DNA from: an uncultured Pelagibacteraceae bacterium
Lineage (GTDB): Bacteria > Pseudomonadota > Alphaproteobacteria > Pelagibacterales > Pelagibacteraceae
Direction: 5' to 3'
DNA length: 37,950 nt
Assembly: GCA_902564245.1 (NCBI GenBank)
Contig: CACFAF010000009.1
Location: 1 to 37,950, forward strand
Positions 9,077 to 15,806 of the stretch are shown one piece after another; within the stretch, counting starts at the first letter, position 1; each line of letters begins with the position of its first letter. The translations under genes and the position numbers were made by a program. The notes under the pieces are model-generated. The model had not been told where the DNA came from and searched no databases. It saw nothing but the letters and a program-made list of their open reading frames with translations.

Positions 9077-9262
9077 TTAACTTTTAATATACCAAATAAT
9101 AAAAAAACCAATAATTGCGAATATTAAGCCACTTATCCTCAATTGTCCGTCTTTTATTGTTTTTAGTTTCATCAACATATTTTTCATTTTTGATGGAAAT
9201 AAGGCATACAAGATTCCTTCAAGAAAAAGTAAAAGCCCTAATGCAATGATCAGATCTTTCAT
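9077..9262 (-). CDS. DUF2065 small membrane protein
   Basis: This 61-aa protein has two hydrophobic helices, about residues 3-22 (LIIALGLLLFLEGILYALFP) and 43-59 (ISGLIFAIIGFFIIWYI). Between them is a short basic segment containing MKNMLMKL, the pattern of the DUF2065 family. The family is repeatedly found next to hflC and the Do protease, as here; no biochemical role is established. It lies 14 nt after hflC and 1 nt before the protease gene, so it is co-transcribed with both. Confidence 0.85.
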   Translation of the reverse strand: MKDLIIALGLLLFLEGILYALFPSKMKNMLMKLKTIKDGQLRISGLIFAIIGFFIIWYIKS

Positions 9263-9276
9263 AATTTCAATTAAAT

Positions 9277-10146
9277 TTATTCTGATTTTGATTTTATTTT
9301 TCCAAAAAATTTAAAAAATTCACTATCAGGCGATAAAATTAAGGATGTATCTCCTCCAATTAAAGCTGTTTCGTAAGCTTGCATCGCTCTATAAAAAGCA
9401 AAAAATTCTGGGTCTCTTCCAAATGCATCTGCAAAGATTTTATTTCTTTGACCATCACCTTCACCTTTCATTATTTCTGATGATTTTTGAGCATCTGCAA
9501 GTATTACAGTGACCTCTTTGTCAGCTGTTGAAGTAATAGTTACGGCCATTTCGGCTCCTCGAGCTCTAAATTCTTTAGCTTCTCTTTCTCGTTCAGTTTG
9601 CATTCTTCTATAAATCGCTTCACTATTTGCTTGAGGCAAATCCGCTCTTTTAATTCTCACATCCACAATCTTAATACCAAAATTTTGAGCTTCGGTATTA
9701 ACTAGTTCTTGAATTAAGGACATTTGCTTTGTTCTATCTTTAGACAATAATGTTTGTAATTCTTGCTGACCCAAGACATTTCTAAGTCTAGAATTTATTA
9801 TTGTTGCTAATCTTGATCTTGCTACTCTTTCGTTTCCAACAGAAATATAAAATTTTAATGGATCAATAATTTGAAATCTTGCAAAAGCATCTACAATTAA
9901 TCTTTTTTGATCTGATGCGATTACTTCCTCGGGAGGAGTATCTAAATTTAAAATTCTTTTATCTAGAAACACAACATTTTGAATAAAAGGTATTTTAAAA
10001 TTTATTCCTGGTTTTGAAATAATTCTTTTTGGATCACCAAACTGTAGCACTATTGCTTGATTAACTTCTTTTACTATAAATATTGAAAAAAAAGCCAAAG
10101 CGGATATGAAAATAATTATTGGTATTAATATTTTTCCAGCTCTCAT
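9277..10146 (-). CDS. hflC: HflC, SPFH-family modulator of FtsH
   Basis: HflC pairs with HflK in a large membrane-anchored cage around the FtsH protease and controls which membrane proteins FtsH degrades. The 289-aa sequence has an N-terminal anchor (about 5-26, ILIPIIIFISALAFFSIFIV), an SPFH/band-7 domain (NQAIVLQFGDPKRIISKPGINFKIPF onward) and a coiled-coil C-terminal half with KRADLPQANSEAIYRRMQTEREREA, a strong HflC signature. Its ATG shares one base with the hflK stop (TAATG). FtsH itself is not in the window. Confidence 0.95.
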   Translation of the reverse strand: MRAGKILIPIIIFISALAFFSIFIVKEVNQAIVLQFGDPKRIISKPGINFKIPFIQNVVFLDKRILNLDTPPEEVIASDQKRLIVDAFARFQIIDPLKFYISVGNERVARSRLATIINSRLRNVLGQQELQTLLSKDRTKQMSLIQELVNTEAQNFGIKIVDVRIKRADLPQANSEAIYRRMQTEREREAKEFRARGAEMAVTITSTADKEVTVILADAQKSSEIMKGEGDGQRNKIFADAFGRDPEFFAFYRAMQAYETALIGGDTSLILSPDSEFFKFFGKIKSKSE

Positions 10147-11249
10147 TAGTTGCTCGCTTTCTTTTTAGTTAGCTCTGGTAATGGCAAATATGGAACTACT
10201 CCAGAGCCTGAATTTTTATCTATAATAACTTTATCTATATCAGCTAAAACTTTTTCCATAGTCTCCAAATACATTCTTTCTTGGGTAACATCTTTTGCTT
10301 TGGCATATTCTGTATAAATCGATACAAACCTACTAGCTTCACCTTCAGCTTTTGCTACAACTTCTTTTTTATAAGCTTCAGCAGCTTGTAAAATTTTTTG
10401 CGCTTCCCCTCTTGCTCTAGGTATAACATCGTTTGCATATGCTTCGGCTTCATTTTTTGATCTTTCCATATCTGCTCTAGCAGCTTGTACATCTCTAAAT
10501 GCATCAATTACTTGATCTGGTGGGTCAGCTTTTTGAGTTTGTACTTGTGTAATTTGAATTCCACTATTGTATTCATCTAATATCGATTGAATAATTTCTT
10601 GTGTTTCATTTTCAATTACAGCTCTTCCCTCTGTTAAAATTGGTTGAATATCACTTTTTGCTATAACTTCTCTCATAGCTGTCTCTGCAGCTGCTTTTAC
10701 TGTTCCTTCGGGGTCTTGAATTTTAAATAAAAATTTTTGAGCATCTTTAATTACCCAAAAAACTGAAAAATCAATATTAACTATATTTTCATCACCTGTT
10801 AACATAAGACTTTCCTCTGGTACATCGGCAACTCCTCCTGAAGTAAAACCACTATCTCTCTCAGATCTAAAACCAATATCCATTCTGTTTACTTTTGTAA
10901 CTTTAGGGGTTTGAACAGACTCTATTGGAAATGGAATGTGATAATTTAATCCTGGTTGAGTTGTTTTTATATATTTTCCAAATCTAAGAACTACTCCTTG
11001 TTCATCTGGTAACACTCTATATAAACCACTTGCAACCCATACCAATGCTAAAATAATTAAAATTAAACCTATAGGTTTTTTCCCTGAGCTACTTCCCCCA
11101 GGTAAAATTCTATTAATATTTTTTTGAATATTTCTTATGATTTCATCAATATCTGGTGGCCTTGGTCCTCTTCCAGAGCCATTTCCTCCACCTCCTCCAG
11201 GGGGTGTTCCCCATGGACTTCCACCTCTGCCTTGAAAATCGTCTGCCAT
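10146..11249 (-). CDS. hflK: HflK, SPFH-family modulator of FtsH
   Basis: The partner of HflC, 367 aa. It starts with the Gly/Pro-rich cytoplasmic tail characteristic of HflK (GTPPGGGGGNGSGRGPRPPD, about 14-33), then one membrane segment (about 61-78), then the SPFH domain with PDEQGVVLRFGKYIKTTQPGLNYH. The coiled-coil part contains VQTQKADPPDQVIDAFRDVQAARADMERS and the stretch NDVIPRARGEAQKILQAAEAYK, both typical. It heads the minus-strand operon and is divergent from the mrp gene across a 51-bp gap. Confidence 0.95.
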   Translation of the reverse strand: MADDFQGRGGSPWGTPPGGGGGNGSGRGPRPPDIDEIIRNIQKNINRILPGGSSSGKKPIGLILIILALVWVASGLYRVLPDEQGVVLRFGKYIKTTQPGLNYHIPFPIESVQTPKVTKVNRMDIGFRSERDSGFTSGGVADVPEESLMLTGDENIVNIDFSVFWVIKDAQKFLFKIQDPEGTVKAAAETAMREVIAKSDIQPILTEGRAVIENETQEIIQSILDEYNSGIQITQVQTQKADPPDQVIDAFRDVQAARADMERSKNEAEAYANDVIPRARGEAQKILQAAEAYKKEVVAKAEGEASRFVSIYTEYAKAKDVTQERMYLETMEKVLADIDKVIIDKNSGSGVVPYLPLPELTKKKASN

Positions 11250-11260
11250 ATGACAATGTA

Positions 11261-11266
11261 TATAAT
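11261..11266 (+). promoter_or_regulatory. possible -10 box for mrp
   Basis: A perfect TATAAT in the 51-bp hflK/mrp divergent gap, placed for a start near 11273 and a leader of about 28 nt. The only -35-like string (TTGAAA, 11232-11237) is too far away (23 bp), so support is the -10 alone. Confidence 0.35.
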
Positions 11267-11300
11267 GTCTTTATAGGGAAAAACAAGTTAAGATCCAATA

Positions 11301-12125
11301 ATGCCAAAGGAAAAACCAGAATTAAATGACGCAATTAGAAAAAAAATGAGTGAAAAACCTCGTGAAAAAAACCCAATTAATGGAACAAAATTTACTATAG
11401 CAATTTCAAGTGCTAAAGGAGGTGTAGGAAAATCTACATTCGCAACAAACCTTGCTTTAGCTTTAAGAAATACTGGATGTAAAGTGGGATTACTAGATGC
11501 AGATATTTACGGCCCATCAATTCCAAAAATGTTTGATATTAATGAAAAACCAAAAAGTGATGGCCAAACTTTAACTCCGATAGTAAAATATGATATCCAG
11601 TGTATGTCTATTGGTTTTCTAGCAGATCAACAAACTCCAATGATATGGCGTGGGCCAATGGTAACTAGTGCTATCAAAACTTTTACCCAAAAAGTTGCTT
11701 GGAGTAACTTGGATTTTATAATTGTAGACATGCCTCCTGGAACTGGCGATACTCAATTAACTTTTGCGACTGATATAAAATTAGATGGAGCAATTATAGT
11801 ATCAACTCCTCAGGAAGTAGCTCTATTAGATGTAAAAAGAGGAATAAAAATGTTTGATAAACTTGGAGTAAAGATTTTAGGATTAGTTGATAATATGAGT
11901 TTTTTTATAGGTGATGATGGAAAGAAATATAATATATTTGGAGAAGGTGGTGTAAAAAAAACGGCTGAAGAATTTAATAAAAAATTCTTAGGAGAAATTC
12001 CAATAAATCCTGAAATTGGTAAATGTGGTGATAAAGGAAAACCTATTGTTGAAAATAATCCCGAAAGTGAAATTTCTAAAGTTTATTTAGAATTTGCTAA
12101 TGAAATTAAATCAACTTATCTTTAA
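11301..12125 (+). CDS. mrp: Mrp/ApbC-type P-loop ATPase, probable Fe-S cluster carrier
   Basis: A Mrp/NBP35-family ATPase, normally a scaffold or carrier for Fe-S clusters. The 274-aa protein has the deviant Walker A KGGVGKST (39-46), the family block [28 protein letters not shown], and [15 protein letters not shown]. The N-terminal MIP18/DUF59 domain found in many Mrp proteins is missing; only a charged 30-residue leader precedes the ATPase. The C-terminal CxxC cluster site is also missing: where NMSYF-C-P-x-C-G is expected the sequence is [18 protein letters not shown]. It overlaps the tail of thyX by 20 nt in a convergent arrangement. Confidence 0.92.
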   Translation: MPKEKPELNDAIRKKMSEKPREKNPINGTKFTIAISSAKGGVGKSTFATNLALALRNTGCKVGLLDADIYGPSIPKMFDINEKPKSDGQTLTPIVKYDIQCMSIGFLADQQTPMIWRGPMVTSAIKTFTQKVAWSNLDFIIVDMPPGTGDTQLTFATDIKLDGAIIVSTPQEVALLDVKRGIKMFDKLGVKILGLVDNMSFFIGDDGKKYNIFGEGGVKKTAEEFNKKFLGEIPINPEIGKCGDKGKPIVENNPESEISKVYLEFANEIKSTYL

Positions 12126-13053
12126 GATCAAAAGCTTCCATTAATTCATTCCATTCTCTCTTAGATAAGCCAGATTGTTCAATTTTGATATCTTCGCCCT
12201 TAATTAATTTTTGAATTACAGATTTTCCTTTTGCTGAAACTTCAGTTCCTCCAACTCTATAATCCATAAATGCTTCATACGTAATCGGCACCCATTTCTT
12301 TACAGTGTCCAACATTATATCTGCATAAACTCTAATTTCATATTGAGCATGACTATCTGCTCTAAGTCTTAAAAAATTCATTAAATTTAATAAATCTGTT
12401 TTCCAATACCACTGAGTATAAGTATTTAAAGTTAAATTCATTCTAGCTAATTCTCTTGCTAAACCCTTTTTATTTTCATCAATAGTAGTTCCATCAAATC
12501 GTTCGTTTAGCATTAACTCATAATTATTATATGTTCTTTCTGCATCGTCTTTTAATAAATCCAAGATTATTTTTGCTTGATCTCCTTTGATAACATCTCC
12601 TCTTCCTTGCCTATTACTAACTGATTGGGCTGCTAAATTCTCTGAAGATGGTAAATAAAATTCTTTATCTAAAATAGAATATCTTGCAGAGTATTCATTA
12701 ACATTTGCAGTTCTATGTCTAATCCACTGTCTAGCAATAAAAATTGGAAGTTTCACATGATATTTAATTTCGCACATCTCAAAAGGAGTGCTATGCCAGT
12801 GGCGCATTAAATATTTTATTAAACCACTATCGGTAGAAACTTTTTTAGTTCCTTTTCCATAAGAAACTCTTGCTGACTGAACTATAGAAGTATCATCACC
12901 CATATAATCCACGACTCTAACAAATCCATGGTCTAAAGCTGGAATAGCCTCATAAAGAATCTTTTCAAGTGCAGGAGCTGTAACTCTTTTTGTTTGATGC
13001 TGTTGAGATTGTTGTTCTTTTATCTCATTAATTTGATCTTTTGTTAGTTTCAT
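12106..13053 (-). CDS. thyX: FAD-dependent thymidylate synthase
   Basis: ThyX makes dTMP from dUMP using methylenetetrahydrofolate and NADPH via FAD. The signature [14 protein letters not shown] is intact at 112-125, with HWHSTPFEM (85-93) and NRQGRGDV in the middle. The start is ATG at 13053, giving 315 aa, somewhat long for the family because of a Gln/Lys-rich N-terminal helix. A longer in-frame reading to 13176 runs through the antisense strand of the tmRNA acceptor piece and is rejected. The C-terminus (about 275-315) is charged and lies beyond the catalytic fold. It is divergent from ssrA, whose promoter sits in its 5' leader region. Confidence 0.95.
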   Translation of the reverse strand: MKLTKDQINEIKEQQSQQHQTKRVTAPALEKILYEAIPALDHGFVRVVDYMGDDTSIVQSARVSYGKGTKKVSTDSGLIKYLMRHWHSTPFEMCEIKYHVKLPIFIARQWIRHRTANVNEYSARYSILDKEFYLPSSENLAAQSVSNRQGRGDVIKGDQAKIILDLLKDDAERTYNNYELMLNERFDGTTIDENKKGLARELARMNLTLNTYTQWYWKTDLLNLMNFLRLRADSHAQYEIRVYADIMLDTVKKWVPITYEAFMDYRVGGTEVSAKGKSVIQKLIKGEDIKIEQSGLSKREWNELMEAFDLKDKLI

Positions 13054-13061
13054 GATTTTTA

Positions 13062-13089
13062 TTGAATCTTTAATAATTGTTTTTATATT
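13062..13089 (+). promoter_or_regulatory. probable ssrA promoter
   Basis: TTGAAT (13062-13067), a 16-bp spacer, then TATATT (13084-13089). The spacing predicts initiation at about 13096, exactly the first base of the hairpin that opens the tmRNA acceptor segment. The agreement between promoter geometry and RNA structure is the main support. Confidence 0.55.
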
Positions 13090-13095
13090 AATAGT

Positions 13096-13353
13096 GTTGG
13101 TTTTCCAACTACGACGATAAACGAATTTCGTAATAACCATTGCGGACGTGGGGGCAGTACCCACCACCTCCACCATTACAACTTATGGGGGTGAACTAGG
13201 ATCGACGGATGACTAAAGGCTATTCTTTCGTTCGGAATTGTTCCTCCGAAAAGGGCTAAATTATAAATGCTAACGAAAGTTACGCAATTGCAGCTTAATT
13301 AATTTATTAATTAAGTTACGGGGTCTTGGGGCACCTGGCAACAGAACGCCCCT
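13096..13353 (+). ncRNA. ssrA: permuted two-piece alphaproteobacterial tmRNA
   Basis: tmRNA rescues stalled ribosomes and adds a degradation tag. The gene is circularly permuted. The acceptor piece comes first (about 13096-13175): a GTTGG-TTTT-CCAAC hairpin, a P2 strand (AATAACC at 13132-13138), a T arm with 5-bp stem (13148-13152/13160-13164) around loop GGCAGTA, then CACCTCC-A-CCA ending at 13175. The coding piece starts at 13187 with GGGGGTG, which pairs with CACCTCC and includes the G3-T70 wobble for alanine charging. It continues with the D-arm block AGGATCGACG, a P2 strand (GGCTATT at 13218-13224), a pseudoknot-like segment, the tag frame and a closing GGGGC/GCCCC stem (13328-13332/13348-13352). 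A 13176-13186 loop joins the pieces before processing. The exact outer ends are estimated. Confidence 0.92.
13269..13298 (+). other. tmRNA tag reading frame
   Basis: Starting at the probable resume codon GCT, nine codons read A-N-E-S-Y-A-I-A-A followed by TAA, with TAAT after it. The YAIAA end fits the ClpXP-recognised hydrophobic-Ala-Ala terminus of known tags. With the alanine carried by tmRNA the appended tag would be ten residues. Confidence 0.85.
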
Positions 13354-13354
13354 T
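13326..13354 (+). repeat. attachment-like repeat, copy 1 (3' end of ssrA)
   Basis: This 29-nt segment, centred on CACCTGGCAACAGAACG inside the GGGGC/GCCCC stem, is part of the tmRNA coding piece. It is repeated without mismatch at 15105-15133, and its right part, extended to 13359, recurs at 15779-15799. It is the presumed chromosomal integration site. Confidence 0.85.
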
Positions 13355-13410
13355 CTTGATTCGAGAAAAGTATACGCTGATATTTAATAAGTAATTTTAT
13401 TATAAAATAA

Positions 13411-14127
13411 TTATTCTATAGTGACGGTTACATCGGGTTCTGCTGCGTACAATCCTTTTGCGGCACCAACGGTCTCACATGAGTCTCCCATATCATCAAT
13501 AGCCCCTACAGCTGCACTAGTACCAAATGCAACAGTTACACTTGGTATATTTCCTGGTTCCATAAGAAATGTACTTGCTAATTGTTGTCTATATTGAAAG
13601 TATTCATCATTATTTTCAATTGTTGACGCTACACCTGTAGTGTCTGTTAAAGTCTGTAACCCAGTTAAATTATCACCAACACTTGTTCCAACCATAGCTG
13701 CATACAAAGTTGCCGATGCTTCATCTCCTGAGTCTTCTGATCCTTTAGCAAGTGTTCCTGCTGATCCATCGCTTTTAGTATAGCAAGTAGTTCCACTATC
13801 ATCAGCCGCAGATCCTTTAACTGTAAAGTCTCTACCCATCGTTATTTGTAAATAAGTATACGATGTTCCAAATGTTGCAGCAGATGCATTTCCTAAACTT
13901 GCAGCAGCTGCTCCAGCAGATGTGTTGGCAATATCAATAGAACCAGAGTCACCATCAAAAATAGTAACAGCACCATTGCACACCGATGCTGAACTGCTAC
14001 TGTCACACAATTCTATCTTATATATATTTATTTTATACTCTGTTGCTTCACCTGTTCCAGCAACAACATTACCATAAAAAATAAATGTAAATATAATTGA
14101 TATTAAAAATGTTTTTATTTTTTTCAT
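13411..14127 (-). CDS. secreted Ser/Gly/Ala-rich protein of unknown function
   Basis: A 238-aa protein with a clear signal peptide (MKKIKTFLISIIFTFIFYG, cut near VVAG). The mature part is low in lysine, rich in Ser, Gly, Ala, Thr and Asp, and acidic, unlike neighbouring proteins. It has four cysteines in two close groups (ELCDSSSSASVC and CYTK early; one near the end, DSCETVG), and many alternating polar/hydrophobic stretches suggesting beta structure (TEYKINIYKIELC, YTYLQITMGRDFTVKG). I recognise no domain. It starts 2 nt after the stop of the barrel gene, so the two are one operon and may work together at the cell surface. The less A+T-rich DNA supports recent acquisition or selection for this composition. 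Confidence 0.85.
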   Translation of the reverse strand: MKKIKTFLISIIFTFIFYGNVVAGTGEATEYKINIYKIELCDSSSSASVCNGAVTIFDGDSGSIDIANTSAGAAAASLGNASAATFGTSYTYLQITMGRDFTVKGSAADDSGTTCYTKSDGSAGTLAKGSEDSGDEASATLYAAMVGTSVGDNLTGLQTLTDTTGVASTIENNDEYFQYRQQLASTFLMEPGNIPSVTVAFGTSAAVGAIDDMGDSCETVGAAKGLYAAEPDVTVTIE

Positions 14128-14129
14128 AA

Positions 14130-14990
14130 TTATTTGCTCGTTACAATAACTGATCCTTGAATCTCAACTGCCAAGTTATTATTTCTTCTTACTTTTTCAG
14201 TTAGTTTTGCCTGCATATTATCTTTTTCAAATGCAACATCTGATTTACCATCTTGCATTGTTCTAATATTTTCCCTTGGCGGGTAAGTAAATAATGCCTC
14301 TGCTTTGTAAATGTCTTCAACGCCCTCGTTGCTTGACTTATCCAGAGAAAAATTAAATTGTACTACTGGATTAATATAAAATTCAGATTTATAGATCATT
14401 CCTTTAGAGTCTGTAGTTGCTTTTTCAGCTTTCCATTTATATCCCTCTAGATTTAAATTAATCCATGGATGATATGGAACTTGCGTTGTTAAATTATAGT
14501 CCCAACCACTTAAGACTTTTTCTTCAGTTCCATCAACTGTTTTCATTCTAGTTAATCCTTGGTAATAATTTGTGCTTAAATCCACTAGTGACGATTTAGT
14601 TTCCAAACCTAATCCTAATCTTTTATGTCCTTCTAATATATCTGCATCTAAAAAAACATTAGTTCCATACATAAAAGATTGATCTTTATTTAATTCTCTA
14701 AAACCAAAACCTAAATTTCCAGTTAATCTTCCTGAGCTATTTTTTTCCTCATTTCTTAAACTAAATTGAGTAAAAACATTTGAATCATCAGTTTTGTCTA
14801 TACTTCGAACTCCTAGAATTGAAAAATTGATATTATCATTATCTGCATCATTTAATTCAACTCCAACCTCAGTTACACCATCTCCTGGTATCCACCCTGC
14901 AATGATTTCTGATATTCTGCTCTCAGGATCAGCCTGAGAGGAAGACATCATAAAGAAAAAAGAAAATATGATTACGAAAAATTTTTTCAT
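14130..14990 (-). CDS. outer-membrane beta-barrel resembling the inverse autotransporter barrel
   Basis: From ATG at 14990 the protein is 286 aa with a signal peptide (MKKFFVIIFSFFFMMSSSQA). An ATG-less extension to 15029 would hide it and is rejected. The mature part is made of amphipathic strands. The segment YGTNVFLDADILEGHKRLGL and the following GLETKSSLVDLSTNYYQGLT match the hallmark of intimin/invasin-type barrels (G-x-N-x-F-x-D-x-D ... R-x-G-x-G-x-E ... L-x-x-N-x-Y). Such proteins normally continue into a long C-terminal passenger of Ig-like domains; here the chain ends right after the barrel. A separate exported protein gene follows 2 nt later. Family assignment is by motif only; YchO-like or porin-like barrels are alternatives. 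Confidence 0.78.
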   Translation of the reverse strand: MKKFFVIIFSFFFMMSSSQADPESRISEIIAGWIPGDGVTEVGVELNDADNDNINFSILGVRSIDKTDDSNVFTQFSLRNEEKNSSGRLTGNLGFGFRELNKDQSFMYGTNVFLDADILEGHKRLGLGLETKSSLVDLSTNYYQGLTRMKTVDGTEEKVLSGWDYNLTTQVPYHPWINLNLEGYKWKAEKATTDSKGMIYKSEFYINPVVQFNFSLDKSSNEGVEDIYKAEALFTYPPRENIRTMQDGKSDVAFEKDNMQAKLTEKVRRNNNLAVEIQGSVIVTSK

Positions 14991-15104
14991 TATATTTTTT
15001 AGAAAATTATCAAATGATTTGCAAGTCAAGTTTGCTTTATTTTTGGTTTAAAAAGTAAGCAAACTCCTTTAAAATTCCAGTTTTCAAGATTCAAGAAACC
15101 TAGT

Positions 15105-15133
15105 TTGGGGCACCTGGCAACAGAACGCCCCTT
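15105..15133 (+). repeat. attachment-like repeat, copy 2
   Basis: A 29-of-29 match to the ssrA 3' end at 13326-13354, in the same orientation, but with unrelated flanks on both sides. It lies between the barrel gene and the first ACTATGTAC cluster, at the junction of the two islet segments. Confidence 0.85.
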
Positions 15134-15180
15134 AAATAATTTATTATCTTTCTCTATCAACGATAATTATTTTTAAAAAG

Positions 15181-15212
15181 ACTATGTACCTACTATGTAC
15201 TGACTATGTACC
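15181..15212 (+). repeat. three ACTATGTAC(C) direct repeats, 11-bp period
   Basis: Copies begin at 15181, 15192 and 15203, exactly one helical turn apart, so a protein binding each would sit on one DNA face. They lie about 50 bp beyond attachment-like copy 2. Position and spacing resemble arm-type binding sites of tyrosine integrases; function is inferred. Confidence 0.75.
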
Positions 15213-15225
15213 ATACCTTCAAAAC

Positions 15226-15648
15226 TCAAAATTTACTTTTTTTAAAATATTCTTTTATGTCTTCTTGAAACAATAGGTAAATACAAGAAATCTGTAATAA
15301 AGTATTTAAAATTAAAATAGATCTTACTGTCAATTCATTAAATCCTATTTCTGGTATAGGTCCATAAGGAGCAGCAAAACTTACATTTATTGCGTGGATT
15401 AAATCTAACAAACCAATCACATTCCAAGACAGCAAAAGACCCCATAGTATAGTGCTTGGTTTTTTTATAATGTGGTAAACTAAAAATAAAGCAGTTATCC
15501 CAATAAAAAAGTCGCCCACAAAAGGAACTATCCATTCGGATGGTGCCGAACGCTCATTTTCAGTAAAGATCCAAAACAAAAACAAACCTGACCCAACTGC
15601 TCTGAATGACATCCATCCAGTTACAAAAATAATCCAATTTAATTTCAC
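15226..15648 (-). CDS. four-helix membrane protein of unknown function
   Basis: A 140-aa, strongly hydrophobic protein with four predicted membrane segments: about 5-28, 42-62, 66-86 and 108-127. Notable are the Trp/Gly-rich first helix (GWMSFRAVGSGLFLFWIF) and a His/Asn-containing turn LLDLIHAINVSFAAPYGP. The start is GTG at 15648; there is no clear ribosome site. I recognise no family. It is the only gene in a segment bounded by ssrA-end repeats and by ACTATGTACC clusters on both sides, so it looks like the cargo of a very small cassette. Confidence 0.7.
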   Translation of the reverse strand: MKLNWIIFVTGWMSFRAVGSGLFLFWIFTENERSAPSEWIVPFVGDFFIGITALFLVYHIIKKPSTILWGLLLSWNVIGLLDLIHAINVSFAAPYGPIPEIGFNELTVRSILILNTLLQISCIYLLFQEDIKEYFKKSKF

Positions 15649-15711
15649 TTGAGAATTACATATCAGAAAGAAACCTCAATTACAAAGTCATCACAAAGAA
15701 ATCCTAGATTA

Positions 15712-15733
15712 ACTATGTACCCTACTATGTACC
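15712..15733 (+). repeat. two ACTATGTACC direct repeats, 12-bp period
   Basis: Copies begin at 15712 and 15724, same orientation as the three at 15181-15212. They lie about 45 bp before attachment-like copy 3, upstream of the start of the 140-aa gene. Confidence 0.75.
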
Positions 15734-15778
15734 TTTCAAAAAAGTCATATATTATGTTATGTATTGATTTGGGTCGGA

Positions 15779-15799
15779 CAACAGAACGCCCCTTCTTGA
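15779..15799 (+). repeat. attachment-like repeat, copy 3 (partial)
   Basis: A 21-nt exact match to ssrA positions 13339-13359 (core GGCAACAGAACGCCCC minus its first bases, plus TTCTTGA). The left part of the stem is altered (GGGTCGGA in place of GGGGCACCTGG). It shares the right flank of copy 1, as expected for the original chromosomal end displaced by insertion. The next gene ends 8 nt further on. Confidence 0.75.
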
Positions 15800-15806
15800 C
15801 TTTGCT

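Larger units (their letters stand above)
13326..15799. mobile_element. putative tandem genomic islet at the 3' end of ssrA
   Basis: Three direct copies of the ssrA 3' end divide this stretch into two segments, 13355-15104 and 15134-15778. Duplications of an RNA gene's 3' end are the usual trace of tyrosine-recombinase integration, and ssrA is a known target. All three genes inside point toward ssrA on the minus strand and encode exported or membrane proteins, one with base composition clearly less A+T-rich than its neighbours. No integrase, transposase or phage gene is present, so if it is mobile it would need an enzyme in trans or is a remnant. Boundaries are those of the repeats. Confidence 0.65.

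Noticed and set aside
9076..9111. Longer start for the Do protease
   Set aside because: It would place a non-ATG start inside the DUF2065 gene and hide a good signal peptide that begins at ATG 9075.
8780..9127. 115-aa open frame on the plus strand over the protease gene
   Set aside because: It is the complement of a clear HtrA coding region, with no family pattern.
13054..13176. In-frame N-terminal extension of thyX ([12 protein letters not shown]...)
   Set aside because: It is the antisense reading of the tmRNA acceptor piece (T arm and CCA end). The ThyX start fits ATG at 13053, and the ssrA promoter lies in between.
13328..13352. GGGGC/GCCCC hairpin as a transcription terminator
   Set aside because: It is followed by TTCTTGATT rather than a T run and fits the closing stem of the tmRNA coding piece.
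14991..15029. Longer start for the barrel protein
   Set aside because: The extra 13 residues precede a standard MKK-type signal peptide and have no ribosome site.
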